Source: Oscillospiraceae bacterium NTUH-002-81
GTDB taxonomy: Bacteria; Bacillota; Clostridia; Lachnospirales; Lachnospiraceae
Assembly (NCBI GenBank): GCA_032620915.1
Contig: CP136052.1
Span: 837,001 to 901,000 of the forward strand
DNA: 64,000 nucleotides
Direction of reading: 5' to 3'
Made by a program: the position numbers and the translations under genes. Every line of letters starts with the position of its first letter. Within the stretch, counting starts at the first letter, position 1. Under the pieces are notes generated by a model. The model saw nothing but the letters and a program-made list of their open reading frames with translations, searched no databases and had not been told where the DNA came from. Positions 37,780 through 47,032 of this stretch are shown in pieces.

Positions 37780-38253
37780 TGAAGGAAAGTACTTGTTGAC
37801 CGAACCGGACAAAGATATAATAAAAGCAAGAGAAGTTCTTTTCTGCTGTATGCAGGGAGGATAGCAGTTGAGAGGAAAATTTTTCTGAGTACCAAAGGGA
37901 AAAATGCTGCACAGGTGCCGGCGTTACTGGTGGACTTTTTGGGATATGTGGAGAACAGCACGGATGCGTATGTGCAGCACATTTCAGACGGGCCGGTGCG
38001 CAAAATTCACGAGAAGATCGGCATCCTGAAGAAGAACAGAGAATGGGAGAGACGGTATATGAGGTTTGAAGAATTGCTTCAGCAATCGGAACAGCAGGGG
38101 ATTCGGCAGGGACGTGAAGAAGGAAGCCGGCAGATGCTTGCTTTGGTGGAGGCGATGCTGGCAGCCGGAGAAGTATCGGAGATTCCGCGGCTGAAAACGG
38201 AACCGGTATTTTTGCAGCAAATGCTGGAAAAATATTATCTTCAGGAGAGATAA
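37780..38253 (+). pseudogene. Remnant of a PD-(D/E)XK nuclease-family (Rpn/transposase-like) gene
   Basis: The readable frame contains KIFLSTKGKNAAQVPALLVDF, then YVENSTDAYV, a long charged helix and LLQQSEQQGIRQGREEGSRQ, the usual C-terminal part of Rpn / PD-(D/E)XK nuclease-family transposase proteins. The catalytic N-terminal two-thirds is missing, and no start codon with a ribosome-binding site is seen. The fragment with its flanks fills the stretch between two glycosyltransferase genes, suggesting an old insertion that decayed. The left boundary is approximate. Confidence 0.55.
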
Positions 38254-38277
38254 GTGAAAATAAAATATCTACAATGT

Positions 38278-38298
38278 CTGCCCGCACTCTGTGGGCAG
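38278..38298 (+). terminator. Hairpin in the gap after the nuclease remnant
   Basis: CTGCCCGC and GTGGGCAG pair (one G-T) around ACTCT. There is no T run after it. The rest of 38254-38533 is A/T-rich spacer ending in the promoter described next; I see no other gene in it. Confidence 0.35.
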
Positions 38299-38466
38299 AT
38301 TCCCGTTCGGGAGACCGGAAATTTCGGATGGCAGTATCCTGGAATTTCTTTCGGTAAAAAGATCTGTTGATATTGGTAAAATATAAAAATAAAAGAAATC
38401 GTACAGCAGCAGGGGACTTCTCTGAAAGTGCAAGTAGCCCATATTTTTTAAATGATGGCTTAAAAT

Positions 38467-38495
38467 TTGCTTTTCTCCCGCCAATAGAGTATAAT
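38467..38495 (+). promoter_or_regulatory. Promoter of the GT2/GtrA/CotH operon
   Basis: TTGCTT (38467-38472), a 17-base spacer and a perfect TATAAT (38490-38495), 38 bases before ATG 38534. CAGGAGAG follows as ribosome-binding site. It likely drives the compact run from 38534 to 46782. Confidence 0.7.
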
Positions 38496-38533
38496 ATATA
38501 ACCAAATGTGCATGAATCAGGAGAGTACGTACG

Positions 38534-40510
38534 ATGGATGAACAGAAAGGTGATCTCACCGCGTATTATAAAGAGCTTTATGACTGCGAGTGTGAGAAGA
38601 ATGACCAGCTGGTGGCACAGCTGGAGGAAGCGGAGAAGCATATCGAGGAGCTGGACTACAAGCTGGGGCGGATCAAGAACAGCTTTGCGTGGAAGCTTTC
38701 GAAACCGCTGCGGGGCGTGATGCATACGTGTGTGCGGGTGCGGGATGTGTACCGGCAGTATGGCAGCCCGGTGGGGGTGGCGCGGAAGGTGCGGCTGAAA
38801 ATGCGCCAGAAGAACGCACAGAAGCAGCACGGCCTTGCCAGCTTTCCCAATGCGGAGGAGCGGAAGCGCCAGGAGGAGACGGTATTTCCGAAGGATATTA
38901 CGTTTAGCGTTCTGGTGCCGCTTTACAATACACCGGAGAAGTTTCTGCGGGAGATGATCGATTCGGTGCAGGCGCAGACGTACCGGAAGTGGGAGTTGTG
39001 TCTGGCGGACGGCAGTGATGATGCGCACCCGGAGGTGGGGCGGATCTGTCAGGAGTACATGCAGAACGACAGCCGGATCAAATACAAGAAGATTGAGAAG
39101 AATCTGGGCATTTCGGGCAACACGAATGTGTGCTTCGGTATGGCCACCGGCCAGTATATCGGTTTGTTTGACCATGACGACCTGCTGCATCCGTCAGTGC
39201 TTTATGAGTATATGAAGGTGATCTGTGAGCAGGATGCGGATTATATTTACTGTGACGAGGTGACTTTTGAGGGAAACAGCATTGATAACATGCTGACCAT
39301 TCACTTCAAACCGGATTTTTCCATTGACAATCTGCGGGCGAATAACTACATTTGTCATTTCTCTGTATTTTCGGAGAAATTGCTGGAAGAGACGGGGCTG
39401 TTCCGGTCGGAGTTTGACGGCAGCCAGGATCACGATATGATCCTGCGACTGACTTCCCGGGCGAAAAAGATTGTCCATGTGCCGAAGATCCTGTATTACT
39501 GGCGATCCCATCCCCAGTCTGTGGCAGCGGATATCAATGCCAAGACGTACGCCATTGACGCGGCCAAGCGGGCAGTGCTGGCGCACCTGAAAAGCTGCGG
39601 TCTGGAAGGAACGGTGGAGAGCACCCGGGCGTTCCCGACGATCTTCCGGATCAAGTATAAGCTGAAAGCGAAGCCCATGATCTCGATCATCATTCCGAAT
39701 AAGGATCACCGGGACGACCTGAAACGGTGCGTGGATTCGATTCTGAACAAGTCCACCTATGAGAATTACGAGATCCTGATCGTGGAAAACAACAGTACTG
39801 AGGCGGAGACGTTTGCCTATTATAAAATGCTGGAAAATCAGCCCAAGGTGCGGGTGATCACCTATGAGGCGGAGGGCAGTTTCAACTACTCGAAGATCAA
39901 CAATTTTGCGGCAAAACAGGCGAAGGGCGAGTATCTGCTGCTGCTGAATAACGACACCAAGGTTATCACCCGGGAGTGGATGGAGGAACTGCTCATGTAT
40001 GCCCAGAGAGATGACGTGGGGGCGGTGGGCGCCAAGCTTTACTATGCGGACAACACGATCCAGCATGCGGGCATTGTCATCGGCCTGGGTGCGCACCATG
40101 CAGCGGGACACACCCATCATCTGCTGCCCAAGGAGAACCTGGGGTACATGGGGCGGCTTTGCTATGCCCAGGATGTGACGGCGGTTACCGGCGCCTGTCT
40201 GCTGGTGCGCAAGAGCCTGTATGAGCAGGTGGGCGGCCTGGACGAGAGCTTTACCGTGGCGTTGAATGACGTGGATTTCTGTCTGCGGCTGCGGGCGCTG
40301 GGACTTTTGAATATTTTCACGCCTTTTGCGGAGCTTTACCACTACGAGTCCAAGTCCAGAGGGCTGGATAAGGATGGGGCGAGTGCCGAGCGATACAACA
40401 AGGAAGTAGCCCATTTCCGGGAGAGATGGAAAAAGGAGCTGGATGCGGGGGACCCGTATTTCAACCCGAACTTCTCACTGGAGCACGCAACCTACGAGCT
40501 GAAAGTTTGA
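38534..40510 (+). CDS. Tandem GT2 glycosyltransferase with N-terminal coiled coil
   Basis: A 658-residue protein. A coiled coil (about 11-48) leads into SFAWKLSKPLRG (50-61), an amphipathic helix that probably docks the enzyme to the membrane. GT2 domain 1 begins at FSVLVPLYNTPEKF (about 123) with LFDHDDLLHP and DGSQDHDMIL. GT2 domain 2 begins near 383 (ISIIIPNKDHRDDL) with LLNNDTKVI, VTGACLLVRK and LNDVDFCLRLR. Both keep acidic metal motifs, so two transfers, perhaps of different sugars or alternating linkages, are plausible. First gene after a clear promoter. Confidence 0.9.
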   Translation: MDEQKGDLTAYYKELYDCECEKNDQLVAQLEEAEKHIEELDYKLGRIKNSFAWKLSKPLRGVMHTCVRVRDVYRQYGSPVGVARKVRLKMRQKNAQKQHGLASFPNAEERKRQEETVFPKDITFSVLVPLYNTPEKFLREMIDSVQAQTYRKWELCLADGSDDAHPEVGRICQEYMQNDSRIKYKKIEKNLGISGNTNVCFGMATGQYIGLFDHDDLLHPSVLYEYMKVICEQDADYIYCDEVTFEGNSIDNMLTIHFKPDFSIDNLRANNYICHFSVFSEKLLEETGLFRSEFDGSQDHDMILRLTSRAKKIVHVPKILYYWRSHPQSVAADINAKTYAIDAAKRAVLAHLKSCGLEGTVESTRAFPTIFRIKYKLKAKPMISIIIPNKDHRDDLKRCVDSILNKSTYENYEILIVENNSTEAETFAYYKMLENQPKVRVITYEAEGSFNYSKINNFAAKQAKGEYLLLLNNDTKVITREWMEELLMYAQRDDVGAVGAKLYYADNTIQHAGIVIGLGAHHAAGHTHHLLPKENLGYMGRLCYAQDVTAVTGACLLVRKSLYEQVGGLDESFTVALNDVDFCLRLRALGLLNIFTPFAELYHYESKSRGLDKDGASAERYNKEVAHFRERWKKELDAGDPYFNPNFSLEHATYELKV

Positions 40511-40551
40511 GAAGCGGCGGAAGCAAACGATAAAACAAACGGAGAACAAAT

Positions 40552-40941
40552 ATGAAAAAATTAATCAGCCAGATCATCAAGTTTGGCTTTGTGGGATTTT
40601 TATGTTTCTTTATTGATTACGGGATCATGGTGTTCCTGACGGAGGCACTGAAGATCAATTACCTGATTTCCAGCGGTTGTTCCTTCTCGGTTTCCGTGAT
40701 CGTGAATTACATTTTGAGCATCAAGTTTGTGTTTGATGCCGACAGGGATGCCAACAAGGTGAAACAGTTCCTGGTGTTTCTGTTTTTCAGCATCGGCGGT
40801 CTGATCATCAACCAGATCGTCATGTGGGTGGCAGTGGATCTGCTGGGTATTTTCTATATGATCAGTAAGATCGGCGCCACAGCCATCGTGATGGTTTACA
40901 ACTTTATCACGAGAAAACTGTTTATTGAGAAGAAATCATGA
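40552..40941 (+). CDS. GtrA-family membrane protein
   Basis: A 129-residue protein with four membrane segments and the family opening KFGFVGFLCFFIDYGIMVFL, followed by NYLISSGCSFSVSVIVNYILSIKFVF and the end VYNFITRKLFIE. GtrA proteins are thought to move undecaprenyl-phosphate-linked sugars across the membrane for outside glycosylation. GGAGAA precedes the ATG. It would supply lipid-linked donor to a GT-C enzyme such as those at 6862 or 55670, which is inference. Confidence 0.9.
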   Translation: MKKLISQIIKFGFVGFLCFFIDYGIMVFLTEALKINYLISSGCSFSVSVIVNYILSIKFVFDADRDANKVKQFLVFLFFSIGGLIINQIVMWVAVDLLGIFYMISKIGATAIVMVYNFITRKLFIEKKS

Positions 40942-41002
40942 TACCAATATGAGCATAAAAGTGGGATGTGAATATAGGGATCATTAAACGTTAGGAATCT
41001 AT

Positions 41003-42622
41003 ATGAAAAAAAAGCTCTTTTTTGGTATGAATCTGGTGCTTCTTCTGCTGGTGGCCGTTTTTTTCCTGTCTCAGCACACGGCGGCGCAGATGTTTCCCCG
41101 CTTTTCTGATAAAGCGATTCATAAAATTAACAAAAATTTTATAGTTACGGATAAAGACATTTTGGAAGTTCTTCGCTATAATGGGAAAGAACTTCCTTTT
41201 GATGCCGAAAAGGGGATTTTTTACCTGCCGCTGTCCATGGATGATCCGGACTGGGAGCAGGGGGCGATCACATCGGGCACGAAGGGGTGTGAGATCACCT
41301 TCCTTTCGGATGTGGAAGCCCAGAGCAAGGAAGAATTGATGGCCAACGGGACGGAAATCCCGTTTCTGGCGGTATCGGGCAACACGTACCGGCAGTATGC
41401 GCTGGTGATCACCGGCCTTCCGGTGATTGAGATCACGACGACAGAGGCACCGGCGGAGGAAGACGGGGAAGGCCGCTATCACATCCGGGTGCTGTCCACG
41501 GACAGTGCAGAGGGCGTGGTGGAGTCGGATGCGCGGATGCATGTCCGGGGCAACACGAGCCGCACCTACCCGAAGAAGGGCTATCGGCTGCAGCTGGTGA
41601 AGCAGACGGCTTCCGGCGGGGAGACGGCCAACAAGCAGAAACTTCTGGGCATGCGTAAGGATGATGACTGGATCCTGTACGCCATGTACAATGACGGGAC
41701 GAAGATCCGGGATAAACTGAGCATTGACATCTGGAATGCCTACGGGGCGGATAACAATGATTTTAAAGGAAAGCTGGGCACAGACCTGACCTATGTGGAG
41801 GTGGTCTGGGACGGCGCTTACTATGGAATATACGGACTGATGGAGCCGGTGGATGCCAAACAGGTGAACCTGAAGAAGGATAACGGGCTGCATTTGTCGG
41901 AATATATATATAAGAGGAAACAGCCCTCGGATCTGTCTCTTTCGAATTTTGAGGAGGAGTCGGATACGACCATACGGGCCGGATTTGAGCTGAAAGGAAG
42001 CCGGGAGAGCATTTCCCTGGCGGACTGGGAGCCACTGCGGGCGCTCATCGCCTGGCAGGAACAGGACAGCGACCAGGCATTTGCGCAGGAGGCAGAAACC
42101 TACGTAAACATTGAAAATACCGTGGATTTCTGGATTTTTGCCAATCTGATCACCGGGTACGATCAGCTGGCGAAGAATGTGTATTATATTGCCCGGGTGG
42201 AAAATGGGGCTTACCGGTTTTATTTTGCTCCCTGGGATATGGATCTGACCTTCGGGTACACGTCGGATCCGGATTTTCCCTGGGGAACGAAATATGAATC
42301 CTACCTGTATGAAAATTATATCTGGTGGGAGCCGGGCAACCGGCTGATGAAAACCGATGCCGCCGGGGCCAGAACCCTTGCCCAGGAGCGGTATGCATCG
42401 CTTCGGGAAACGGTGCTGACGGATGAATGGTTTGCCCGGGAGCTGGAGAATTTACAGCATACGGTGGTGGATTCCGGTGCGTTTGAGCGGGACCGGGCAC
42501 GCTGGCCGGAGGGTAATCATGAGGGCGATTATGCGTCGCTGTCTGCGTACACGCAGAAACGGCTGGCCTGGCTGGATGCGTTTATGAGTGATATCGAAGC
42601 CGGACTGAAAAATTGGGAGTGA
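41003..42622 (+). CDS. CotH kinase-like protein, membrane-anchored
   Basis: A 539-residue protein with an N-terminal membrane anchor/signal (about 5-22), so the rest faces outside. CotH features are VRGNTSRTYPKKGYRLQL, LLGMRKDDDWILYAMYND, KIRDKLS, YGIYGLMEPVDAKQV and FAPWDMDLTFGY. The family's model member phosphorylates spore-coat proteins with an atypical kinase fold. Here it forms a tight run with VTC- and DUF4956-family genes (7 and 29 bases apart), a grouping known in other Firmicutes. What it phosphorylates outside the cell, and with which phosphate donor, is open. Confidence 0.88.
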   Translation: MKKKLFFGMNLVLLLLVAVFFLSQHTAAQMFPRFSDKAIHKINKNFIVTDKDILEVLRYNGKELPFDAEKGIFYLPLSMDDPDWEQGAITSGTKGCEITFLSDVEAQSKEELMANGTEIPFLAVSGNTYRQYALVITGLPVIEITTTEAPAEEDGEGRYHIRVLSTDSAEGVVESDARMHVRGNTSRTYPKKGYRLQLVKQTASGGETANKQKLLGMRKDDDWILYAMYNDGTKIRDKLSIDIWNAYGADNNDFKGKLGTDLTYVEVVWDGAYYGIYGLMEPVDAKQVNLKKDNGLHLSEYIYKRKQPSDLSLSNFEEESDTTIRAGFELKGSRESISLADWEPLRALIAWQEQDSDQAFAQEAETYVNIENTVDFWIFANLITGYDQLAKNVYYIARVENGAYRFYFAPWDMDLTFGYTSDPDFPWGTKYESYLYENYIWWEPGNRLMKTDAAGARTLAQERYASLRETVLTDEWFARELENLQHTVVDSGAFERDRARWPEGNHEGDYASLSAYTQKRLAWLDAFMSDIEAGLKNWE

Positions 42623-42629
42623 GAAGACG

Positions 42630-43322
42630 ATGGATGAGGCAAAGGTAAAATACCGCCATGAGCTGAAATATGTGAGCTCGGAGATGGAGCTGGCGCTGGT
42701 GAAAGGGCGGCTGGATCATCTGATCTCGCTGGATTCGCATGTAAAGGAAAAAGGAATCTACAGTATTCGAAGTCTGTATTTTGACGATTATGACGGCAGA
42801 TGTTATGATGAAAACGAGTCCGGCAGCGATCCGAGAGAAAAATTCCGCATCCGGATTTATAACGGCAGTGCGTCGAAGATCACGCTGGAGCTGAAAAAGA
42901 AGGAGCGCAACAAGACGCTGAAGCTGTCCTGTCCGCTGACGGAGGAGCAGTGCCGGACGCTGATGAAGGGCGTGCCGCTGCCCATGCGGCCGGATTACCC
43001 GCCGCTTTTGCAGAAGCTTTTATTGCAGATGCGGACAAGGCTGCTGCGGCCGGTGATCATTGTGGATTATGACCGGGTGCCTTATGTGTGCAAAGACGGC
43101 AATGTCCGTATCACCATGGACAAGAACATTTCGGCTTCCCGGCAGCTGGATCAGTTTCTGGAGCCGGTGATCCCCAAGCGGCCGGTGATGGAGAAGGGCA
43201 GTCACATTTTGGAAGTAAAATATGATGAGTTTCTGCCGGATTATATCAAGACATCTTTGGAACTGGGAACGCTGCGGCAGACGAGTTTTTCCAAATTTTA
43301 TCTGTGCAGACGGTTTGGATAA
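42630..43322 (+). CDS. VTC-domain polyphosphate polymerase-like protein
   Basis: A 230-residue protein with the VTC tunnel fold: RHELKYV, YFDDYDGRCYDE, KFRIRIYNG, ITLELKKKE, VDYDRVPYV, VRITMDKNIS and ILEVKYDEFLPDYIK supply the expected Lys/Arg/Glu tunnel residues. In yeast Vtc4 this fold makes polyphosphate from ATP. No membrane segment of its own; the DUF4956 protein encoded next may be its membrane partner, as their constant pairing suggests. Whether it makes polyphosphate or another phosphorylated product here is not known. Confidence 0.9.
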   Translation: MDEAKVKYRHELKYVSSEMELALVKGRLDHLISLDSHVKEKGIYSIRSLYFDDYDGRCYDENESGSDPREKFRIRIYNGSASKITLELKKKERNKTLKLSCPLTEEQCRTLMKGVPLPMRPDYPPLLQKLLLQMRTRLLRPVIIVDYDRVPYVCKDGNVRITMDKNISASRQLDQFLEPVIPKRPVMEKGSHILEVKYDEFLPDYIKTSLELGTLRQTSFSKFYLCRRFG

Positions 43323-43351
43323 ATACTTTTTGAGAAGAGAGGGAAAAGAAC

Positions 43352-44026
43352 ATGAGTTTTAAAGACATTTTTAAGAAATCATTTCTGGAAGGCTTTACGG
43401 CAATGGACATCAGTACGTCCAAAATACTGGCGACACTGGCTATGGTAGTCATTCTGTCCCTGTACATTTTCTGCATTTACCGGGTAGTGACGAGAAAGAC
43501 GTTCTACTCCAAGACCTTTAACATTTCACTGGCAGCCATTGCCATCATCACCGCCAGTATCATCCTGGCCATGCAGTCCAATCTGGTCATCTCCCTTGGT
43601 ATGGTCGGTGCACTTTCCATCGTGCGTTTCCGTACTGCCATCAAGGATCCCATGGACCTGATCTTCCTGTTCTGGTCCATCAGTATCGGCATCATCTGCG
43701 GCGGCGGCCTGTATGAGGTGGCTGTTATCACATCTGTCATCGTGACAGTGTGCATTCTGGGCCTGGATCTTCTGCCGGTGGCAAAGGCTCCTATGCTTCT
43801 GGTGGTGAACGCTTCCAGTACCGCAGCGGAGGACGCGGTGATGGAGGCTGTGAAGAAATACAGCCATCTGTGCCGGGTGAAATCCAGAAACATTTCCAAT
43901 GGAAGAGAGGATATGATCCTGGAGCTTCGGGTAAAGGAAGAGAAGAAACTGGTGGAAGAGGTGAGCGCAGTGAGCGGCGTGGAGTATGTTTCCCTGCTGG
44001 CTCATGACGGCGAGGTGACCTTCTGA
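43352..44026 (+). CDS. DUF4956 membrane protein
   Basis: A 224-residue protein with four membrane segments (about 25-150) and a soluble C-terminal alpha/beta domain. SLGMVGALSIVRFRTAIKDP is the hallmark segment of DUF4956. It usually neighbours VTC and CotH genes, as here, and probably forms a membrane complex with the VTC protein. Molecular function unknown. GAGAAGAGAGGG precedes ATG 43352. Confidence 0.9.
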   Translation: MSFKDIFKKSFLEGFTAMDISTSKILATLAMVVILSLYIFCIYRVVTRKTFYSKTFNISLAAIAIITASIILAMQSNLVISLGMVGALSIVRFRTAIKDPMDLIFLFWSISIGIICGGGLYEVAVITSVIVTVCILGLDLLPVAKAPMLLVVNASSTAAEDAVMEAVKKYSHLCRVKSRNISNGREDMILELRVKEEKKLVEEVSAVSGVEYVSLLAHDGEVTF

Positions 44027-44028
44027 TT

Positions 44029-45768
44029 ATGAAAGGGAAGGATCTGATCGCACGTGCAACTGCGTATGGAAAAGAATATGGCACCGGCCGTCTGGTGAGA
44101 AAGACGCTGGAGCATGAGAAAATCAGAAAGGCAGAGGCTGGCTATGAACGCTGGCTTTCTGCCCATTTGCCGTCTCAGGGAAAACTGGAGCGGCAGAGAA
44201 AAGAAAGTGAAAATCAGGAAGGACCGCTGATCTCCGTGCTGGTGCCCATATACCGGACGCCGGAACGGTTTCTGCGGGAAATGATCGAATCTGTGTTGCA
44301 GCAGAGCTATCCGCATCTGGAGCTTTGTCTGGCGGACGGCAGCGGAGACGATACGGCGGCGGAAACTGTGATCCGGGAATATGCCGAAAAGGATGCCCGG
44401 GTGCGGTACGCCCATCTTCCGGCCAACGGCGGCATTTCGGGAAACACCAATGCGGCGCTGCAGATGGCAGAAGGGGAATTTGTCTGCCTGCTGGATCATG
44501 ATGATCTGCTGGCACCGGATGCCCTGTATGAGCTGGCAGCGGTGCTTCGAAAGGATCCGGCCCTGGATGCGGTGTACAGCGATGAGGACAAGGTGGATTT
44601 CGAGGGAAAACAGCATTTTCAGCCTCATTTTAAACCGGATTTTAATCTGGATCTGCTGCGGAGCAACAATTATATCTGTCATCTGTTTTGCGTGCGCACG
44701 GTGCTGGCACGGAAAACCGGCGGATTCCGGCGGGCCTATGACGGTGCCCAGGATTATGATTTCATCCTGCGTTGTACGGAACTGGCAGGAAAGATCGGCC
44801 ATGTATCCCGGATCCTCTACCACTGGCGGTGCCATCCGGCATCTACGGCGGCCAATCCGGACAGCAAGCGCTACGCCTACGAGGCCGGGAAACGGGCCGT
44901 AGAAGCCCATCTGGAACGGTGTCATGTGCGGGGGCTGGTGGCTTACACCGACAATCCGGGCTTTTACCGGGTGCGGTATGCGCTGCCGAAGACACCCCGG
45001 GTGCAGGCCGTCATTCCGGGTGAGTTTTCTCACGCTGAGCGAAGATGGCTGGAAGCGAGACTGCAGGCGGCCACGGCGTATCCGGATTTTCACGTATGTG
45101 TGGGCCGGGAGGCGGAAGGTCTGATCGAGGCGCTGGCTGCGGGCAGCCGGGAGCCGGAGGGATTTGTTCTGTTTTTAAATCCATCGGTCTACCCGATGAA
45201 CCGGGGCTGGCTGCGGGAGCTGGTTTCCCATGGCCTGCGGACGGATGCGGGCTGCGTCACCGGAAGGATTTATGATGAAAAACACCACCTGCTCCATGCA
45301 GGGGAGGTGACCGGCATGTTCGGGCTGGCGGCGGCGTGTCCGTTTAAGGGAACGCGCAGCGGCTTTTACGGATATATGCATAAGATCGGCCTGCAGCAGG
45401 ATTTCACCGTGGTGACCGGGGAGTGCCTGCTTATCCGGGAGGAAGTGCTGGCAAAATTACTGGCCGGACGGAAGCTGAACGGTTCTGTGCCGGGCCTGGA
45501 AGAAGCGTCGGCGGAAAGCTGGAATCTGCAGGAACTGGACCGGGAGGGCTGGAACATTGAGCTCTGCCTGAAAACACAGCTTCTGGGCCTGCGCAATATT
45601 TACACACCCTTTGCGGTGCTGGAGCTGCGGGGGGCTGAGCGGGAAGTACCGGGATACGCAGATTATCTGGTGGTGCACCAGGAACGATGGGCCGAAGCAC
45701 TGGATGCCTGTGACCAGGCGTACAACAGCAATCTTTCCCTGGAGAGAGGCGGCTGGGTGTGCCGGTGA
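44029..45768 (+). CDS. Tandem GT2 glycosyltransferase, second domain degenerate
   Basis: A 579-residue protein starting 2 bases after the DUF4956 stop, so translation is coupled. The first GT2 domain is intact: ISVLVPIYRTPERF, LLDHDDLLAPD, YSDEDKVDF, DGAQDYDFILR, HWRCHP. The second half (about 325-560) keeps the outline (FVLFLNPSVYPMNRGW, VTGECLLIREEV) but lacks a convincing metal motif. First-domain wording closely follows the proteins at 36043 and 38534. Sugar unknown. Confidence 0.87.
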   Translation: MKGKDLIARATAYGKEYGTGRLVRKTLEHEKIRKAEAGYERWLSAHLPSQGKLERQRKESENQEGPLISVLVPIYRTPERFLREMIESVLQQSYPHLELCLADGSGDDTAAETVIREYAEKDARVRYAHLPANGGISGNTNAALQMAEGEFVCLLDHDDLLAPDALYELAAVLRKDPALDAVYSDEDKVDFEGKQHFQPHFKPDFNLDLLRSNNYICHLFCVRTVLARKTGGFRRAYDGAQDYDFILRCTELAGKIGHVSRILYHWRCHPASTAANPDSKRYAYEAGKRAVEAHLERCHVRGLVAYTDNPGFYRVRYALPKTPRVQAVIPGEFSHAERRWLEARLQAATAYPDFHVCVGREAEGLIEALAAGSREPEGFVLFLNPSVYPMNRGWLRELVSHGLRTDAGCVTGRIYDEKHHLLHAGEVTGMFGLAAACPFKGTRSGFYGYMHKIGLQQDFTVVTGECLLIREEVLAKLLAGRKLNGSVPGLEEASAESWNLQELDREGWNIELCLKTQLLGLRNIYTPFAVLELRGAEREVPGYADYLVVHQERWAEALDACDQAYNSNLSLERGGWVCR

Positions 45769-45818
45769 GGCCGGATTTCCCGGAGACGGAGAAAAATAAC
45801 AACAGAGGGGCAAAAAGA

Positions 45819-46782
45819 ATGGATGTTTCGATTGTAATTCCCAATTACAATGGAATGAAATATATGGAAAACTGTCTGCGTGCGCTGGAGAAGCAGCGGG
45901 TGGAGGGAGAACCGGAGACGGAGATCCTGGTGGTGGACAACGGGTCGAAGGATGGCAGCCGTGAGCTGGTGGAAGAAAAATTTCCCCAGGTGCGCGTCAT
46001 CGCCCTGGATGACAATTACGGTTTCTGTGGAGCGGTGAATGCGGGCATCCGGGCGTCGCAGGCGCCTTTTGTGATCCTGCTGAACAATGACACCGAGGTG
46101 CGAAAAGGCTTTGTGTACGAGCTGTACCGGGGCATTCAGGTTTCGGATCGGATTTTTTCCGGTGCGGCCAAAATGATACAACTGCATGATAAAACAAAGT
46201 TAGACGATGCGGGAAATTACTACTGTGCACTGGGATGGGCCTATGCCAGAGGCAAGGGGAAAGCCGGTGGAGCGCTACACGAAGGCGGAAGAGATTTTTG
46301 CCAGCTGCGGCGGCGCGGCCATTTACCGGAAATCCATCCTGGAGGAGATCGGTCTGTTTGACGAAGAACATTTCGCCTATCTGGAGGATGTGGACATCGG
46401 CTACCGGGCAAGACGCCACGGCTATGTGAATATGTTTTTCCCCAGCGCCCAGGTGTATCACGCGGGCAGCGGCACCAGCGGTTCCCGGTATAATGAGTTC
46501 AAGGTGCGTTATGCCTCCCGCAACAGTGTCTACCTGATCTACAAAAATATGCCACTGTTTCAGCTTTTGCTGAACCTGCCGTTTCTGGCGGTGGGATTTG
46601 GCATCAAGTTCCTGTTTTTCCTGCATAAGGGCATGGGACGGGAGTATGCGGCCGGGATCAAGAACGGGATTTTGCTCAGTGTAAAGTATTCGAAAGAAAA
46701 ATTTAATTGGAATTATCTAGGCAACCATGTTAGAATTCAATTAGAATTATGGGTCAATACTATACGTAGGGTAGCAGGATAA
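45819..46782 (+). pseudogene. GT2 glycosyltransferase, WcaA/rhamnosyltransferase-like, one frameshift
   Basis: ATG 45819 (AGAGGGG at 45804-45810) opens MDVSIVIPNYNGMKYMENCL. Then come LVVDNGSKDGS, LLNNDTEVRKG and, in the next frame, IFASCGGAAIYRKSIL, YLEDVDIGYRARRHG and a C-terminal hydrophobic segment, together a normal GT2 of about 320 residues. The frame breaks at 46256-46262 (GGGGAAA); dropping one base gives ARGKGKPVERYTKAEE and restores the whole protein. With a sequence error it is a normal gene; as written it is truncated after the catalytic half. Confidence 0.8.
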
Positions 46783-46793
46783 AAGAAGTAATG

Positions 46794-46896
46794 GCAGCTC
46801 ATTTTTGCTCATCAGCGGGCGCTCCCTTCGTACATCCACAAAGTCGGATTTTCATGCGAGCATGAAATCCTCCTTCATGTATGTACGAGTGAACTG
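46794..46896 (+). repeat. Structured intergenic repeat, copy 1 (103 bp)
   Basis: Aligns without gaps to 53825-53927. Both begin GCAGCTCATTTTTGCTCAT and end CGAGTGAACTG. It folds as an outer stem CGTACAT (46829-46835) / ATGTACG (46881-46887) and an inner stem GGATTTTCATGC (46846-46857) / GCATGAAATCC (46860-46870). Stem bases that differ from copy 2 change on both sides. The upstream 53 bases present in copy 2 are absent here. The rest of 46783-47032 carries the promoter of the next gene. Confidence 0.8.
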
Positions 46897-46942
46897 TTAC
46901 GAGATATTAATAAAATATTAAATAATTATTGCGAAAAGTCTG

Positions 46943-46971
46943 TTGCCCTTTGCCGCATTTTATTGTATGAT
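46943..46971 (+). promoter_or_regulatory. Promoter of the phosphoglycosyltransferase/LCP genes
   Basis: TTGCCC (46943-46948), a 17-base spacer and TATGAT (46966-46971), about 60 bases before the TTG start at 47033. No operator-like repeat is evident. Confidence 0.6.
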
Positions 46972-47032
46972 ATACCGTATGAAGTTCTGCGGAAATTCAT
47001 GGTGAGAGTATACAGAAGTTGGGTGATAACGA

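Noticed and set aside
37676..39190. Long minus-strand open frame (504 codons) opposite the GT2 genes and the nuclease remnant
   Set aside because: Rich in Arg/His/Pro/Leu runs typical of antisense reading of G/C-rich genes; the plus-strand frames have clear GT2 motifs.
39194..40414. Minus-strand open frame of 406 codons
   Set aside because: Antisense of the second half of the GT2 gene at 38534; no motif and no start signal.
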